Assembly: GCF_000801315.1 (NCBI RefSeq)
Contig: NZ_CP010054.1
Coordinates: 2,852,001-2,916,000 of the forward strand
Length of the DNA stretch: 64,000 bases
Direction of reading: 5' to 3'
DNA from: Hymenobacter sp. DG25B
GTDB lineage: Bacteria > Bacteroidota > Bacteroidia > Cytophagales > Hymenobacteraceae
Part shown: positions 26,872 to 34,703 of the stretch, one piece after another
Layout: each line of letters starts with the position of its first letter
Position numbering within the stretch: the first letter of the stretch is position 1
Translations under genes and position numbers: made by a program
Notes under the pieces: model-generated
Seen by the model: only the letters and a program-made list of their open reading frames with translations
Database searches by the model: none
What the model was told of the DNA's origin: nothing

Positions 26872-27420
26872 CTAGTCCAGAAGTTCTACCGGCAACAAGC
26901 CCGGCAGCCCGGCATAAGCCGCCGCTGAACTGTATACATAGTGTTCCGGCTCGGCCACTGTCAGATCCGCGACGGGGTTCTGATGCACGTAAGCGAGTTT
27001 TTGCCTGGCAAAGGCTGGCGTGAGCAATTGTACGGCATGGCTGCCATCCTGCCACAGCTTGTAATCCTGCACGCGCCGCGTCTGAGCAGCATGAAAGGCG
27101 AAGCGGTGTAGCAGCCATTCGCGGCGGCTTTCCGGTTCGTGCTGAATACCGTGCAGCAGCTCCCGATTCGTATGCTTTTTGAAGTCGCGCAGGAAAGCCG
27201 AGAGGCTATGGCCTGGAGCCGCTGCTGCAATCAGGCGCAGATGGCTCGGCATCAGGCACCACGCGTACAGTACCAGTCCCTTGTGCTGCTGGCAGTAGCG
27301 CAGGCTATCCACAATGATAGTTTTATAGCTACCCCGGGTAAACAGGTCCACCCAATCCACGACCGTCATGGTCAAGAAGTAAATGCCCGCAGGGTCACTA
27401 GGCTGGTATTTATCGGACAT
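26872..27420 (-). CDS. REP-associated tyrosine transposase (RAYT, Y1 family)
   Basis: A 182-residue Y1 transposase-like protein: FLTMTVVDWVDLF, YCQQHKGLVLYAWCLMPSHL, FLRDFKKHTNREL and LAYVHQNPVADL are family blocks. The HUH metal motif should read H-x-H, but here it is H60-L-R62: codon CGC (27235-27237) in place of CAC, a single transition. Strand cleavage may therefore be impaired. ATG at 27420 gives the family start MSDKYQ. Flanked by 70-bp inverted repeats. Confidence 0.85.
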   Translation of the reverse strand: MSDKYQPSDPAGIYFLTMTVVDWVDLFTRGSYKTIIVDSLRYCQQHKGLVLYAWCLMPSHLRLIAAAAPGHSLSAFLRDFKKHTNRELLHGIQHEPESRREWLLHRFAFHAAQTRRVQDYKLWQDGSHAVQLLTPAFARQKLAYVHQNPVADLTVAEPEHYVYSSAAAYAGLPGLLPVELLD

Positions 27421-27517
27421 AGCAAAGGTTGACAATTCTCTGCGCTGGTGGTGCACTTTTCTAACGTGTGCCTACCGATTTCACACGCTGGCGCGGATGG
27501 TTGGGATGCTCTCAGTG

Positions 27518-27587
27518 GACGGTGCGCCTTCTTCGCGTCACAAACGCGAAACCGATCAGCACGCGTTAGAAACGCGCGCTAGCAAGG
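27518..27587 (-). repeat. Right inverted repeat of the RAYT element
   Basis: Complement of the left repeat with four differences over 70 bases. Its outer end reads CGCGCTAGCAAGG. Confidence 0.85.
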
Positions 27588-27651
27588 AACATATCTGATT
27601 ACAGAGTACAGTATTGCTAGCATTTGAGAATGGAGCCGGCCAAGGCAATTA

Positions 27652-27843
27652 CTACTGACGAGTTGAAGTGGGCTTTCGGCCAATTAGGTAAGCCCCTAGA
27701 AATATTAAGGGGAAAAACGTTATCCATGATATTGTGGCCAAAACCTTAGGAACAGAAGGCTCAGAAAAGCAGACCAGAAATAAGAGGAAGTCACCTACTA
27801 TTAGTCCAATGCCTCCTATAATTTCCCAAGTTTTCTTGCTCAT
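27652..27843 (-). CDS. Small two-helix membrane protein, coupled to hutU
   Basis: A 63-residue protein with two hydrophobic helices ([19 protein letters not shown] and [21 protein letters not shown]). Its ATG overlaps the hutU stop as ATGA (27840-27843), so it is probably translated by reinitiation after hutU. Base composition is lower in GC than hutU. No family recognised and no known hut component matches it. Confidence 0.7.
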   Translation of the reverse strand: MSKKTWEIIGGIGLIVGDFLLFLVCFSEPSVPKVLATISWITFFPLIFLGAYLIGRKPTSTRQ

Positions 27844-29603
27844 AATACTCTAGGAATTTTCGCCCCACGCTCCTGGGCTACCTGCTGCGCCAGCTCGTAG
27901 CCGGCATCAGCGTGGCGGAACACGCCCATGCCGGGGTCAGTGGTGAGCACGCGGCGCAGTCGCTCGGCTTTTTCGGGGGTGCCGGTGGCCACGATGACCA
28001 TGCCGGAGTGGGTGCTGTTGCCGATGCCCACGCCGCCGCCGTTGTGCAGGGAAACCCAGTCGGCGCCGGAGGCGGTGTTGGCCAGGGCGTTGAGCAGGGG
28101 CCAGTCAGCTACGGCGTCGGAGCCGTCCTTCATGCCCTCGGTTTCGCGGTTGGGCGAGGCTACGGAGCCGCAGTCGAGGTGGTCCCGACCGATGACGATG
28201 GGGGCCGACACTTCGCCACGGGCCACCAGGTCGTTGATAACCAGGCCGAACTTCTCCCGCTCGCCGTAGCCCAGCCAGCACACGCGGGCGGGCAGGCCGA
28301 TGAAGGGCACCTTGGCCTGGGCCTTCTCGATCCAGCGGGCCAGCATCTTGTTGTCGGGGAAGGTTTCGAGCAGGGCGCGGTCGATGCGCAGGATGTCCTG
28401 CGGGTCGCCGGAGAGGGCGGCCCAGCGGAAGGGACCTTTGCCCTCGCAGAACAGCGGGCGAATGTAGCCGGGCACGAAGCCGGGGTAGAGAAACTGGCCG
28501 TTTTCGTCACGCACCTTGAGGCCGCCTTTTTCGGCCTGTCCGCGCAGGTTGTTGCCGTAGTCGAGGGCCACGGCCCCGCCGGCCTGCATGTCGATGATGG
28601 CCTGGCAGTGCTTCACGATGGAGGCCAGGGCCTGGCGCTTGAATTCCTCGGGATTGTCTTTGCGCAGCTCCAATACCTGCGTGATGTCGCCCTCGGGAAT
28701 GTAGTCCATCAGGTCGTGGGCGGAGGTTTGGTCCGTCACGATGTCGGCCTTATACCCCCGGGCCAGCAGCTCGGGCAGCACGGTGGCGGCGTTGCCGGTG
28801 AGGCCGATGCTCCAGCCTTTGCGCTCGGCTTTGTACTGGGCCATCAGCTCCAGGGCGTGGTCCAGGTCGCGGGCCTGCTCGTCCACGTAGCCTTCGCGCA
28901 CCTTCTGCTTTACGCGGGCATCGATGGGCTCGATGACCAGGCACACACCGTCGTTCATGCTCACAGCCAGCGGCTGCGCGCCCGACATGCCGCCCAGGCC
29001 GGCCGTAACGGTGGCGGTGCCGGCCAGCGTGCCGCCGAAGTGCTTGTCGGCCACGGCGGCCAGGGTTTCGTAGGTGCCCTGCAGGATGCCCTGGGTGGCA
29101 ATGTAAATCCAGGAGCCGGCGGTCATCTGCCCGTACATCATCAGGCCCATGCGGTCCAGCTCGTCGAAGTACTCCTGGGTACTCCAGGCAGGCACGAGGT
29201 TGCTATTGGCAATGAGCACGCGCGGGGCGTGGGCCCAGGTACGCAGCACGCCCACCGCCTTGCCCGACTGCACCAGCAGGGTTTCGTCGGCTTCCAGCTC
29301 TTTCAGGCTTTTAACAATGGTCTGGTACTCCTTCCAGTTGCGGGCCGCGCGGCCGGCACCGCCGTACACAATCAGCTCGTCGTACACCAGGCTCACGGCA
29401 GGGTCGAGGTTGTTTTCGAGCATGCGCAGGGCTGCCTCGGCTTCCCAGGTTTTGCAGCGCAGCTCGGTGCCGTGCTTGGCCTTCACGGTTTCCGTGGGCT
29501 TGTACTCGTAGTACATGGGCCGGGTGGTGGGCTGCTTGGCGGCGGAAGACTGGCTGTTGGCTTCGAGGTTGAGCTCGGGGGTTTCCAGGGCAGAGTGCGG
29601 CAT
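27840..29603 (-). CDS. hutU: Urocanate hydratase (urocanase)
   Basis: A 587-residue enzyme that hydrates urocanate to imidazolonepropionate, the second step of histidine degradation, using tightly bound NAD as electrophile. Family blocks include [44 protein letters not shown] with the active-site C442, [12 protein letters not shown] and [17 protein letters not shown]. About 30 residues longer than many homologues because of a polar N-terminal extension (residues 1-30) before MYYEYKP; the true start could be Met30. hutI and hutG lie elsewhere in the window; hutH is not here. Confidence 0.96.
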   Translation of the reverse strand: MPHSALETPELNLEANSQSSAAKQPTTRPMYYEYKPTETVKAKHGTELRCKTWEAEAALRMLENNLDPAVSLVYDELIVYGGAGRAARNWKEYQTIVKSLKELEADETLLVQSGKAVGVLRTWAHAPRVLIANSNLVPAWSTQEYFDELDRMGLMMYGQMTAGSWIYIATQGILQGTYETLAAVADKHFGGTLAGTATVTAGLGGMSGAQPLAVSMNDGVCLVIEPIDARVKQKVREGYVDEQARDLDHALELMAQYKAERKGWSIGLTGNAATVLPELLARGYKADIVTDQTSAHDLMDYIPEGDITQVLELRKDNPEEFKRQALASIVKHCQAIIDMQAGGAVALDYGNNLRGQAEKGGLKVRDENGQFLYPGFVPGYIRPLFCEGKGPFRWAALSGDPQDILRIDRALLETFPDNKMLARWIEKAQAKVPFIGLPARVCWLGYGEREKFGLVINDLVARGEVSAPIVIGRDHLDCGSVASPNRETEGMKDGSDAVADWPLLNALANTASGADWVSLHNGGGVGIGNSTHSGMVIVATGTPEKAERLRRVLTTDPGMGVFRHADAGYELAQQVAQERGAKIPRVL

Positions 29604-29699
29604 GGGTGGGCTTTTTTCAGGGTTGGGGAGCGGCGAAGTTATTGGTTTTGCCTTTCACCTGAAGTGGTTTTTACATGTTACCGTATGCTACCCCTACTC

Positions 29700-29732
29700 T
29701 GTCATCCTGAGCGGGCGAAGGACCTTATGACG
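29700..29732 (+). repeat. Half copy of the GTCATCCTGAGC repeat
   Basis: Starts TGTCATCCTGAGCGGGCGAA and continues through GGACCTTATGAC with no matching second arm downstream; probably a decayed or truncated copy. Confidence 0.75.
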
Positions 29733-29771
29733 TGGGTACGGCAAGGCCGGGCCGGTCTGGAAAAATCATAC

Positions 29772-29867
29772 CGTCATGCTGAGCGCAGCCGAAGCATCTC
29801 TACCTCTGGCTAATCAATAACATTCCAACGAAGCGGTAGAGATGCTTCGGCTGCGCTCAGCATGACA
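29772..29867. repeat. Inverted repeat, GTCATGCTGAGC/GAAGCATCTCTACC variant
   Basis: Arms CGTCATGCTGAGCGCAGCCG(AAGCATCTCTACC) at 29772-29804 and the complement at 29835-29867. Same class as copies at 36856 and 45688. Confidence 0.85.
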
Positions 29868-29885
29868 TTACCACCCCAACGACCT

Positions 29886-29919
29886 CACGCGAGATGTCTC
29901 GACTTCGCTCGACATGACG
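29886..29919 (+). repeat. Half copy of the GTCGAGCGAAGTCGAGACATCT variant
   Basis: ACGCGAGATGTCTCGACTTC followed by GCTCGACATGACG; similar halves recur near 36989 and in the pair at 62901. Confidence 0.75.
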
Positions 29920-30066
29920 ATGTATGAACTCGATAGGACGGGCCGGGCGGCTCTGGAAAGCAGATAATTTATTAGGCTTCCGATGACGTGCCATTGCCCC
30001 ACGAGTAAATCCCAACCCTGAAATCTGCGTACTGCTAGTTACACGAACCAACTCACCCCAAAAACC

Positions 30067-31011
30067 ATGGATCAGGTAGCCACTGGCATTACCCAGCTTC
30101 GCATTCAGCGTTTCGTTAATCTGTATTTTGTGGAAGCCGGCGAGCCGGGCGAATGGGTGCTGATTGACACCGGCCTGCCCGGCAGCGAGGACACCATTAA
30201 GAAAGCCGCCGCCAAGCTATTTGGCGCCGAGAGCAGGCCCAAAGCCATTTTTCTCACGCACGGGCACCTGGACCACGCCGGCTCTGCCCTGGCCCTGGCC
30301 GAGTATTGGCAGGTACCCATTCATGCCCACGCGCTGGAGCTGCCCTTCCTCACGGGCCGGGCCGTTTACCCACCCTCCGACCCCACTGTGGGCGGCTCCC
30401 TGGCCTTTGTCTCCCGGTTTTTCCCGCCCCAGTCGTTTCAGTTTGATGGCCATGTGCAGGCGCTGGTGCCCGACCTGCACGAGCCGCCCTTTATGCCCGG
30501 CTGGCAGTGCCTGCACGTGCCCGGCCATGCCCCCGGCCAGGTAGCTTTTTTCCGCCACGAAGACGCTACCCTGCTGGGGGCCGATGCCTTTGCCACCACT
30601 GAGCACGACTCCGTGCCCGCGGTGCTGCTGGGCATTCCGCGCATCAGCCGGGCCGGTACGCCGTTCAATTTTAACTGGCAGCAAACCTGGCAATCGGTAG
30701 CGGAGCTGGCGCACCTGCGGCCTAATGCCATTGGCTGCGGACACGGCCCGGTCATGCGCGGCCCCCATGTGGCCGAGCAGCTGCTGGAACTCTCCACCCA
30801 CTTTCCCATTCCCAAGCACGGCCGCTACGTGCATCACCCCGCCCGCACCGATGAAAACGGGGTAGAATACCTCCCTCCGGCCCCACCCGATACCCTGCCC
30901 GCCCAACTGGCCCTGGTGGGTGGGGTGGCCGCCCTGGTAGCCACGGCCGTGTGGTGGTGGAGCTCCCGCCACCGCCGCGTGCGAACCACGCAACACGAGT
31001 GGGCACTGTAA
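30067..31011 (+). CDS. MBL-fold metallohydrolase with C-terminal membrane anchor
   Basis: A 314-residue metallo-beta-lactamase-fold hydrolase. The zinc motif is T-H65-G-H67-L-D69-H70; LHVPGHAPGQVAFF, LLGADAFATTEHD and IGCGHGPVM supply the remaining ligands. Glyoxalase II-like; substrate unknown. A hydrophobic stretch at about 285-300 (LVGGVAALVATAVWW) followed by basic residues could anchor it to the membrane, which is unusual for this group. ATG at 30067 starts directly at MDQVATGI. Confidence 0.88.
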   Translation: MDQVATGITQLRIQRFVNLYFVEAGEPGEWVLIDTGLPGSEDTIKKAAAKLFGAESRPKAIFLTHGHLDHAGSALALAEYWQVPIHAHALELPFLTGRAVYPPSDPTVGGSLAFVSRFFPPQSFQFDGHVQALVPDLHEPPFMPGWQCLHVPGHAPGQVAFFRHEDATLLGADAFATTEHDSVPAVLLGIPRISRAGTPFNFNWQQTWQSVAELAHLRPNAIGCGHGPVMRGPHVAEQLLELSTHFPIPKHGRYVHHPARTDENGVEYLPPAPPDTLPAQLALVGGVAALVATAVWWWSSRHRRVRTTQHEWAL

Positions 31012-31060
31012 ACCAAAAGCAAGGCCCGCCGGAATATTCCGGCGGGCCTTGCTTTTGGTT
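31011..31060. terminator. Intrinsic terminator after the MBL hydrolase
   Basis: Near-perfect 22-base arms (AACCAAAAGCAAGGCCCGCC then GG, and the complement) around AATATT, beginning at the last base of the stop codon; T-rich end GCTTTTGGTTT. Confidence 0.85.
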
Positions 31061-31094
31061 TATCAGGCTATGAAGCTTTTTGTCAAAACCCCTC

Positions 31095-31196
31095 TGTCAT
31101 CCTGAGCAAAGCGAAGGACCTTATCACGACTGAACGACATGTGTAACAACGACTCGTTCTATCATGATAAGATCCTTCGCTTTGCTCAGGATGACA
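31095..31196. repeat. Intergenic palindromic repeat, GTCATCCTGAGC family
   Basis: Arms TGTCATCCTGAGCAAAGCGA and complement ending 31196. The variable stem segment is AAAG, matched as CTTT. The centre holds ACAACGACTCGTTC, the complement of the GAACGAGTCGTTGT motif seen in the copies at 54887 and 59429. Confidence 0.9.
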
Positions 31197-31281
31197 AAGG
31201 AGAAATAAATTATTTCCTGCTGTGCGGAGCCTATATCAGGTTAATTCCTGAAGGTTGGCCCGCCAGCATGTAATAGGAGGC

Positions 31282-32085
31282 TTATTGCTGGTTGACTTTG
31301 ATACCGCCGTTGGTAGTTACGGCTTTCACCGGGGCGCCCCCTTGGCCGAGGCTGGCGGTTACTTCCTTGCTCATCATGCCGGTTTTGGTAACGGGCAGGT
31401 CGCCGCTGATACCGCCCATATTAGTGCTGGTGTACAGCCGGGCCGAGTAGTTTTTGGGTAGCTCCCAGGTAATGCCCCCATTGGTGGTAGCTACATCCAG
31501 CCCTTTGCCTTCCCACTTAGCGCCGGCCAGTTTAATGTGCAGGCCGCCATTGGTGGTGCTGCCTTTTACATAGCCCCCTACATTGGCTAGGGAAACCCCG
31601 CCATTCACCGCATCAAACTTAATGTTGGACTGCATCCCATCAATGCTGATACCGCCATTCACGGTATTCATGGCCACCGCGGTTTGGCGGGGCACCAGCA
31701 CCTCATAGCTTACGGCCCAGTTATCTCCCAGCGGGCTGGAAGGGCCTTCGGCGCGCAGTTTATCGTTTTTAGTACTGATGCTGATGGCGGAAGCCCGCTG
31801 GCGCGCCTCCTGCTCCGATTTGGCCCAGGTCGTTACTATGGCCCGCACGCGCACCTCACTGCCATCCCAGCCGCGCACTGTAATGCCGCCGTTGGCGCGC
31901 CCATCAATGGTTAGGGTGCCGGAGGCGGCGGGAGCGGCCATATTCAGGTCGCGGGTTTCGCAGAAATGCTTGTTGGAGCCGGAGGAATTTCGCTCGTGGC
32001 AGGTGCTGGTAAAGGCCGGCGCCGTTTGGGCGGTAGCGGAGAAGGCGGCCAAGCTGAGGAACAGAGCAAAGCAGGTAGTTTTCAT
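31282..32085 (-). CDS. DUF4097-family secreted beta-repeat protein
   Basis: A 267-residue protein with a signal peptide (KTTCFALFLSLAAFSATAQ). The mature part is a repetitive beta structure (DUF4097/adhesin-like) with repeated NGGI units: ANGGITVRGWDG, VNGGISIDGM, VNGGVSLANVGG, TNGGLHIKLAG, TNGGITWELP. Such proteins are frequently near anti-sigma factors; none is here. Function unknown. ATG at 32085 chosen for the signal peptide. Confidence 0.85.
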   Translation of the reverse strand: MKTTCFALFLSLAAFSATAQTAPAFTSTCHERNSSGSNKHFCETRDLNMAAPAASGTLTIDGRANGGITVRGWDGSEVRVRAIVTTWAKSEQEARQRASAISISTKNDKLRAEGPSSPLGDNWAVSYEVLVPRQTAVAMNTVNGGISIDGMQSNIKFDAVNGGVSLANVGGYVKGSTTNGGLHIKLAGAKWEGKGLDVATTNGGITWELPKNYSARLYTSTNMGGISGDLPVTKTGMMSKEVTASLGQGGAPVKAVTTNGGIKVNQQ

Positions 32086-32247
32086 AGCAGGCATAGAAGT
32101 GGGGTGAGACAAAAAAGCCCCGGAAGGAGACTTCGCTGCTATAGATTGCGGCCGCCCTTAAATCGTTGCCTCCGCTTTCATTTTTATCAGAATTTTTATG
32201 GGTGATAAAAGGAAAACACGCACGGCGCGAGCCATTGCCCTCCGTTG

Positions 32248-33165
32248 CTAGGGTTTCTCCAGCCGGCCGGCTACTCCCGTCAGGAAAGCCGTGATGATGG
32301 TAGCGGCCAGGCGGGCAGTCTGGTTGTCGCGGTCGAAAACGGGGTTCAGCTCAACTACTTCAAACAGGCGCACAAAGGGGTTCTGGCCCGCCAGGAAAGC
32401 GGCTTCTACGGCCTGACGCGGGGTAAATCCATCGGCGCTGGGCGCCGACACGGCCGGCGCATAGGCTTCGGCCACGCCATCTATATCAAAGCTCACGAAT
32501 GCGGGGCCGGTGGCGGTGGCCTGGTGCAGGGCTTCCAGCATGGCGGGCTCCATCCCGGCTTTTTGCACCTGGGCCAGGGGCGTGATGTGCGCCATCTGAG
32601 CCCGCAGAAAATCTATATCCGCCAGCGTATTCAGGTTGGAATGCAGACCCAGCTCCGTAAAGCGCGGGCCCTCCAACTGGCCTTCGCGCAGCAGCTTCCC
32701 GAAGGGCGTACCGCTGCTGATCAGGTCGGGCCGGTGCTTCACATCGGCGTGAGCATCCAGGTTAATGCCGCCCAGGGGCTTGCCGCCTTCAGCATCATAA
32801 AGGCCGCGCACGGTGCTATAGGTGCCATCGTGGGAGCCACCCAGCACCACTACCACCGGGTACCGGCGCAGTAATTCGGCCAGCCCCTGGCGGATGGTTT
32901 CATGGTTATCCGTATGGCTGACATGGCGCAGGGACAGGTTGCCGGCATCGGCCAGGCGCAGGTGGTCCAGCGAAATGTGGTGCTCCAGGTTGTAGGTTTT
33001 GTGGTAGCGGCGCAGCTCCCGCCTAATGGCATCGGGGGCGCCAGCAGCCCCGGCGCGGCCGCCTTCCAGCACAGTACCAAAATCGAGGGGCAGGCCTACC
33101 AGGCAGACGTCGGCCTGGGGCAGCTCGGCGGCGGGGCGGATAAGTTCACGGAGAAAAGTGGGCAT
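32248..33165 (-). CDS. hutG: Formimidoylglutamase (arginase/agmatinase family)
   Basis: A 305-residue ureohydrolase-fold enzyme that would release formamide from N-formimino-L-glutamate, the last step of histidine degradation. Dinuclear manganese ligands: H112 in GGSHDGTY, D137/H139/D141 in LDAHADV, and the D-x-D of SFDIDGVAEAYAPAV. Sequence style (NLEHHISL, DFGTVLEGGRAG) is formimidoylglutamase-like, but arginase or agmatinase cannot be fully excluded. A perfect -7 element lies four bases upstream of the ATG, so the mRNA may be nearly leaderless. Confidence 0.85.
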   Translation of the reverse strand: MPTFLRELIRPAAELPQADVCLVGLPLDFGTVLEGGRAGAAGAPDAIRRELRRYHKTYNLEHHISLDHLRLADAGNLSLRHVSHTDNHETIRQGLAELLRRYPVVVVLGGSHDGTYSTVRGLYDAEGGKPLGGINLDAHADVKHRPDLISSGTPFGKLLREGQLEGPRFTELGLHSNLNTLADIDFLRAQMAHITPLAQVQKAGMEPAMLEALHQATATGPAFVSFDIDGVAEAYAPAVSAPSADGFTPRQAVEAAFLAGQNPFVRLFEVVELNPVFDRDNQTARLAATIITAFLTGVAGRLEKP

Positions 33166-33169
33166 ACGC

Positions 33170-33177
33170 CAAAGATA
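33170..33177 (-). promoter_or_regulatory. -7 element (TATCTTTG) immediately upstream of hutG
   Basis: On the minus strand TATCTTTG is followed by GCGT and then the hutG ATG. It matches the Bacteroidota TAnnTTTG element exactly. A start point about 5-8 bases downstream would give a leaderless or nearly leaderless transcript. No clear -33 TTG is seen. Confidence 0.55.
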
Positions 33178-33222
33178 TCAAGCCGTGCCGCGCCTGATGC
33201 TACATCCCGGGGGCGGGCGCAC

Positions 33223-33230
33223 TATCTTTG
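33223..33230 (+). promoter_or_regulatory. -7 element (TATCTTTG) immediately upstream of the 33234 gene
   Basis: TATCTTTG is followed after three bases by ATG (33234) and after six by a second ATG (33237). It faces away from the hutG promoter, 45 bases apart. Again a leaderless start is likely. Confidence 0.55.
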
Positions 33231-33233
33231 GGT

Positions 33234-33689
33234 ATGATGCGCTTCCTACTTCCATTTTTGAGCCTTCTGCTCGTTTGTTCATTGGCCTCGGCGCAAGCGC
33301 AGAAGCCTACTACTAAAGCCCCCCAGTACGTGGCCCGGCCCACGCCCTCCTTCTTTACCACCTATACTTACCTCAGCTATTCCATAGTTGATAAAGCCAC
33401 CAGCCCCGACCCCATGCCCGCCCGCGGCGTAGGTGGCACGCTTCTCCTCCGCCCCGACGGCACCTATCAGAAGCACCTCACCCTGGCCATGAACGGCACC
33501 ACCATGCCCTTTGATCAGGATGGCCGCTTCACGTTCACCGGTAACCGCATCAGCTTTTCTTATACCGATAAAAAAGGCCAGCCCCGCACCGATGAAGGCA
33601 CTTTTCAGCTGCTGAATGGCGTGCTTACCATTACGCTGCAGGGCTACCCGGCTACCAACCAGAGCGTGTACACCCTGCGTCAGCAATAG
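33234..33689 (+). CDS. Small secreted protein of unknown function
   Basis: A 151-residue exported protein: signal peptide MRFLLPFLSLLLVCSLASAQ, then a beta-rich domain with GTLLLRPDGTYQKHL and FTGNRISFSYTDKKG, which resembles lipocalin-like stress or binding domains in Bacteroidota. No family assigned. Start is ATG 33234 or 33237, both directly below a perfect -7 element. Confidence 0.75.
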   Translation: MMRFLLPFLSLLLVCSLASAQAQKPTTKAPQYVARPTPSFFTTYTYLSYSIVDKATSPDPMPARGVGGTLLLRPDGTYQKHLTLAMNGTTMPFDQDGRFTFTGNRISFSYTDKKGQPRTDEGTFQLLNGVLTITLQGYPATNQSVYTLRQQ

Positions 33690-33733
33690 CGCAGGCTAAG
33701 GCCTATTTTCAAAATATTTCAGGCAACCGGCTT

Positions 33734-34597
33734 ATGCAGACTACTATTCCTTCCATGCTTATCACGGGCGTATCCAGCGGCGTGGGGCTGGCCGCGGCCC
33801 AGGCTTTTCTACGGCGGGGTTACCGCGTGTTTGGCAGCGTGCGGCGGGAAGCAGATGCGGCGCGCCTGCGTGCGGAGCTGGGCGAAGCCTTTGTGCCCCT
33901 ACTGTTTGATGTTACCGATGCCGCTGCCATTGGGCGCGCTGCCGCGGAAGTGGAGCGCATCCTGAACGGAGAGCCGCTCCGCGGGCTCATCAATAACGCC
34001 GGCATAGCCTTTGGCGGCCCCCTACTCTATCAGCCCGTTGAGGTAATCCGGCAGCATTTTGAGGTGAATGTGCTGGGGGTGGTGCAGGTGACGCAGGCAT
34101 TTTTACCCATGCTGGGCGCCCGCGTAGGTTTTCAGGGGCAGCCGGGCCGGGTATTGGTCATTGGCTCGGTGAGTGGGCAGGTGGCCGCGCCGTTTATGGG
34201 GGCGTATGTGGGCGCCAAGCATGCGCTGGAAGGCCTTACGGCTTCCTGGCGCCGGGAATTACAGCTGTTTGGAGTACCTATGGTGCTCATTGGTCTGGGC
34301 GTTACCCAAACGCCCATCTGGGATAAAGGCATTGATTTAGAGCCGTATCATGACACGCCGTATTATGCGCCGGCGCAGCGCTTTGTGAAATTCATCAACC
34401 GCACCCGCAAAACGGGCCTCACGCCGGAGTACGTGGCGGCTAAGCTGGTGCACATTATGGAAACCCCGCGGCCCAAAGTGCGCTACACCATTGCCGCCGA
34501 GGTGTTTCGAGCCTGGATTGTGCCCCGGTTACTGCCTGCCCGGGTGCTGGATAGGCTGCTGGGGCGTAGTTTAGGGCTGGCGCCGGCCCGCCCCTAG
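33734..34597 (+). CDS. SDR family oxidoreductase
   Basis: A 287-residue short-chain dehydrogenase. Cofactor motif TGVSSGVG, NNAG near residue 88, serine in VIGSVSGQ and the YVGAKHALEG catalytic Tyr/Lys. The 17beta-hydroxysteroid dehydrogenase or retinol dehydrogenase-like style is suggested by the C-terminal extension (about residues 215-287). Substrate unknown. It starts 44 bases after the previous gene on the same strand and could be co-transcribed. Confidence 0.85.
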   Translation: MQTTIPSMLITGVSSGVGLAAAQAFLRRGYRVFGSVRREADAARLRAELGEAFVPLLFDVTDAAAIGRAAAEVERILNGEPLRGLINNAGIAFGGPLLYQPVEVIRQHFEVNVLGVVQVTQAFLPMLGARVGFQGQPGRVLVIGSVSGQVAAPFMGAYVGAKHALEGLTASWRRELQLFGVPMVLIGLGVTQTPIWDKGIDLEPYHDTPYYAPAQRFVKFINRTRKTGLTPEYVAAKLVHIMETPRPKVRYTIAAEVFRAWIVPRLLPARVLDRLLGRSLGLAPARP

Positions 34598-34703
34598 TTT
34601 CTGCGTTGCGCCCGGCCGGGCTTTCTGCTAACTTGCGGCCCTTTCAGCTCCACCCATGCCGGTAGGGCACTCAACCATTCACCATTTCACAAACTCACCA
34701 TAG

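Larger units (their letters stand above)
26753..27587. mobile_element. RAYT element bracketed by 70-bp inverted repeats
   Basis: An 835-base unit bounded by inverted repeats 26753-26822 and 27518-27587, 70 bases each with four mismatches. Weaker similarity continues inward for a further 40 or so bases on both sides. A further partial copy in direct orientation lies at about 27457-27500. The only gene inside is a REP-associated tyrosine transposase. No target-site duplication is visible. This is the layout of a REPtron (transposase flanked by inverted REP-like palindromes). Confidence 0.8.
29604..30066. other. Intergenic region filled with palindromic repeats
   Basis: A 463-base gap between the divergent hutU and the MBL hydrolase. 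It contains a half copy of the GTCATCCTGAGC repeat, one complete GTCATGCTGAGC-type inverted repeat and a GTCGAGCGAAGTCGAGACATCT-type half (listed separately). The remainder shows no reading frame. Promoters of both flanking genes must lie in the outer parts. Confidence 0.6.

Noticed and set aside
27912..29813. A 633-codon open frame on the plus strand opposite hutU
   Set aside because: It mirrors the GC-rich third-position pattern of hutU, is rich in Gly/Ala/His/Val with no motif, and hutU itself is unmistakable.
31282..32085. CRISPR- or adhesin-like DNA repeat array in the NGGI-repeat protein
   Set aside because: The repetition is at protein level with diverged DNA; spacing is irregular and the gene is a normal DUF4097 protein.
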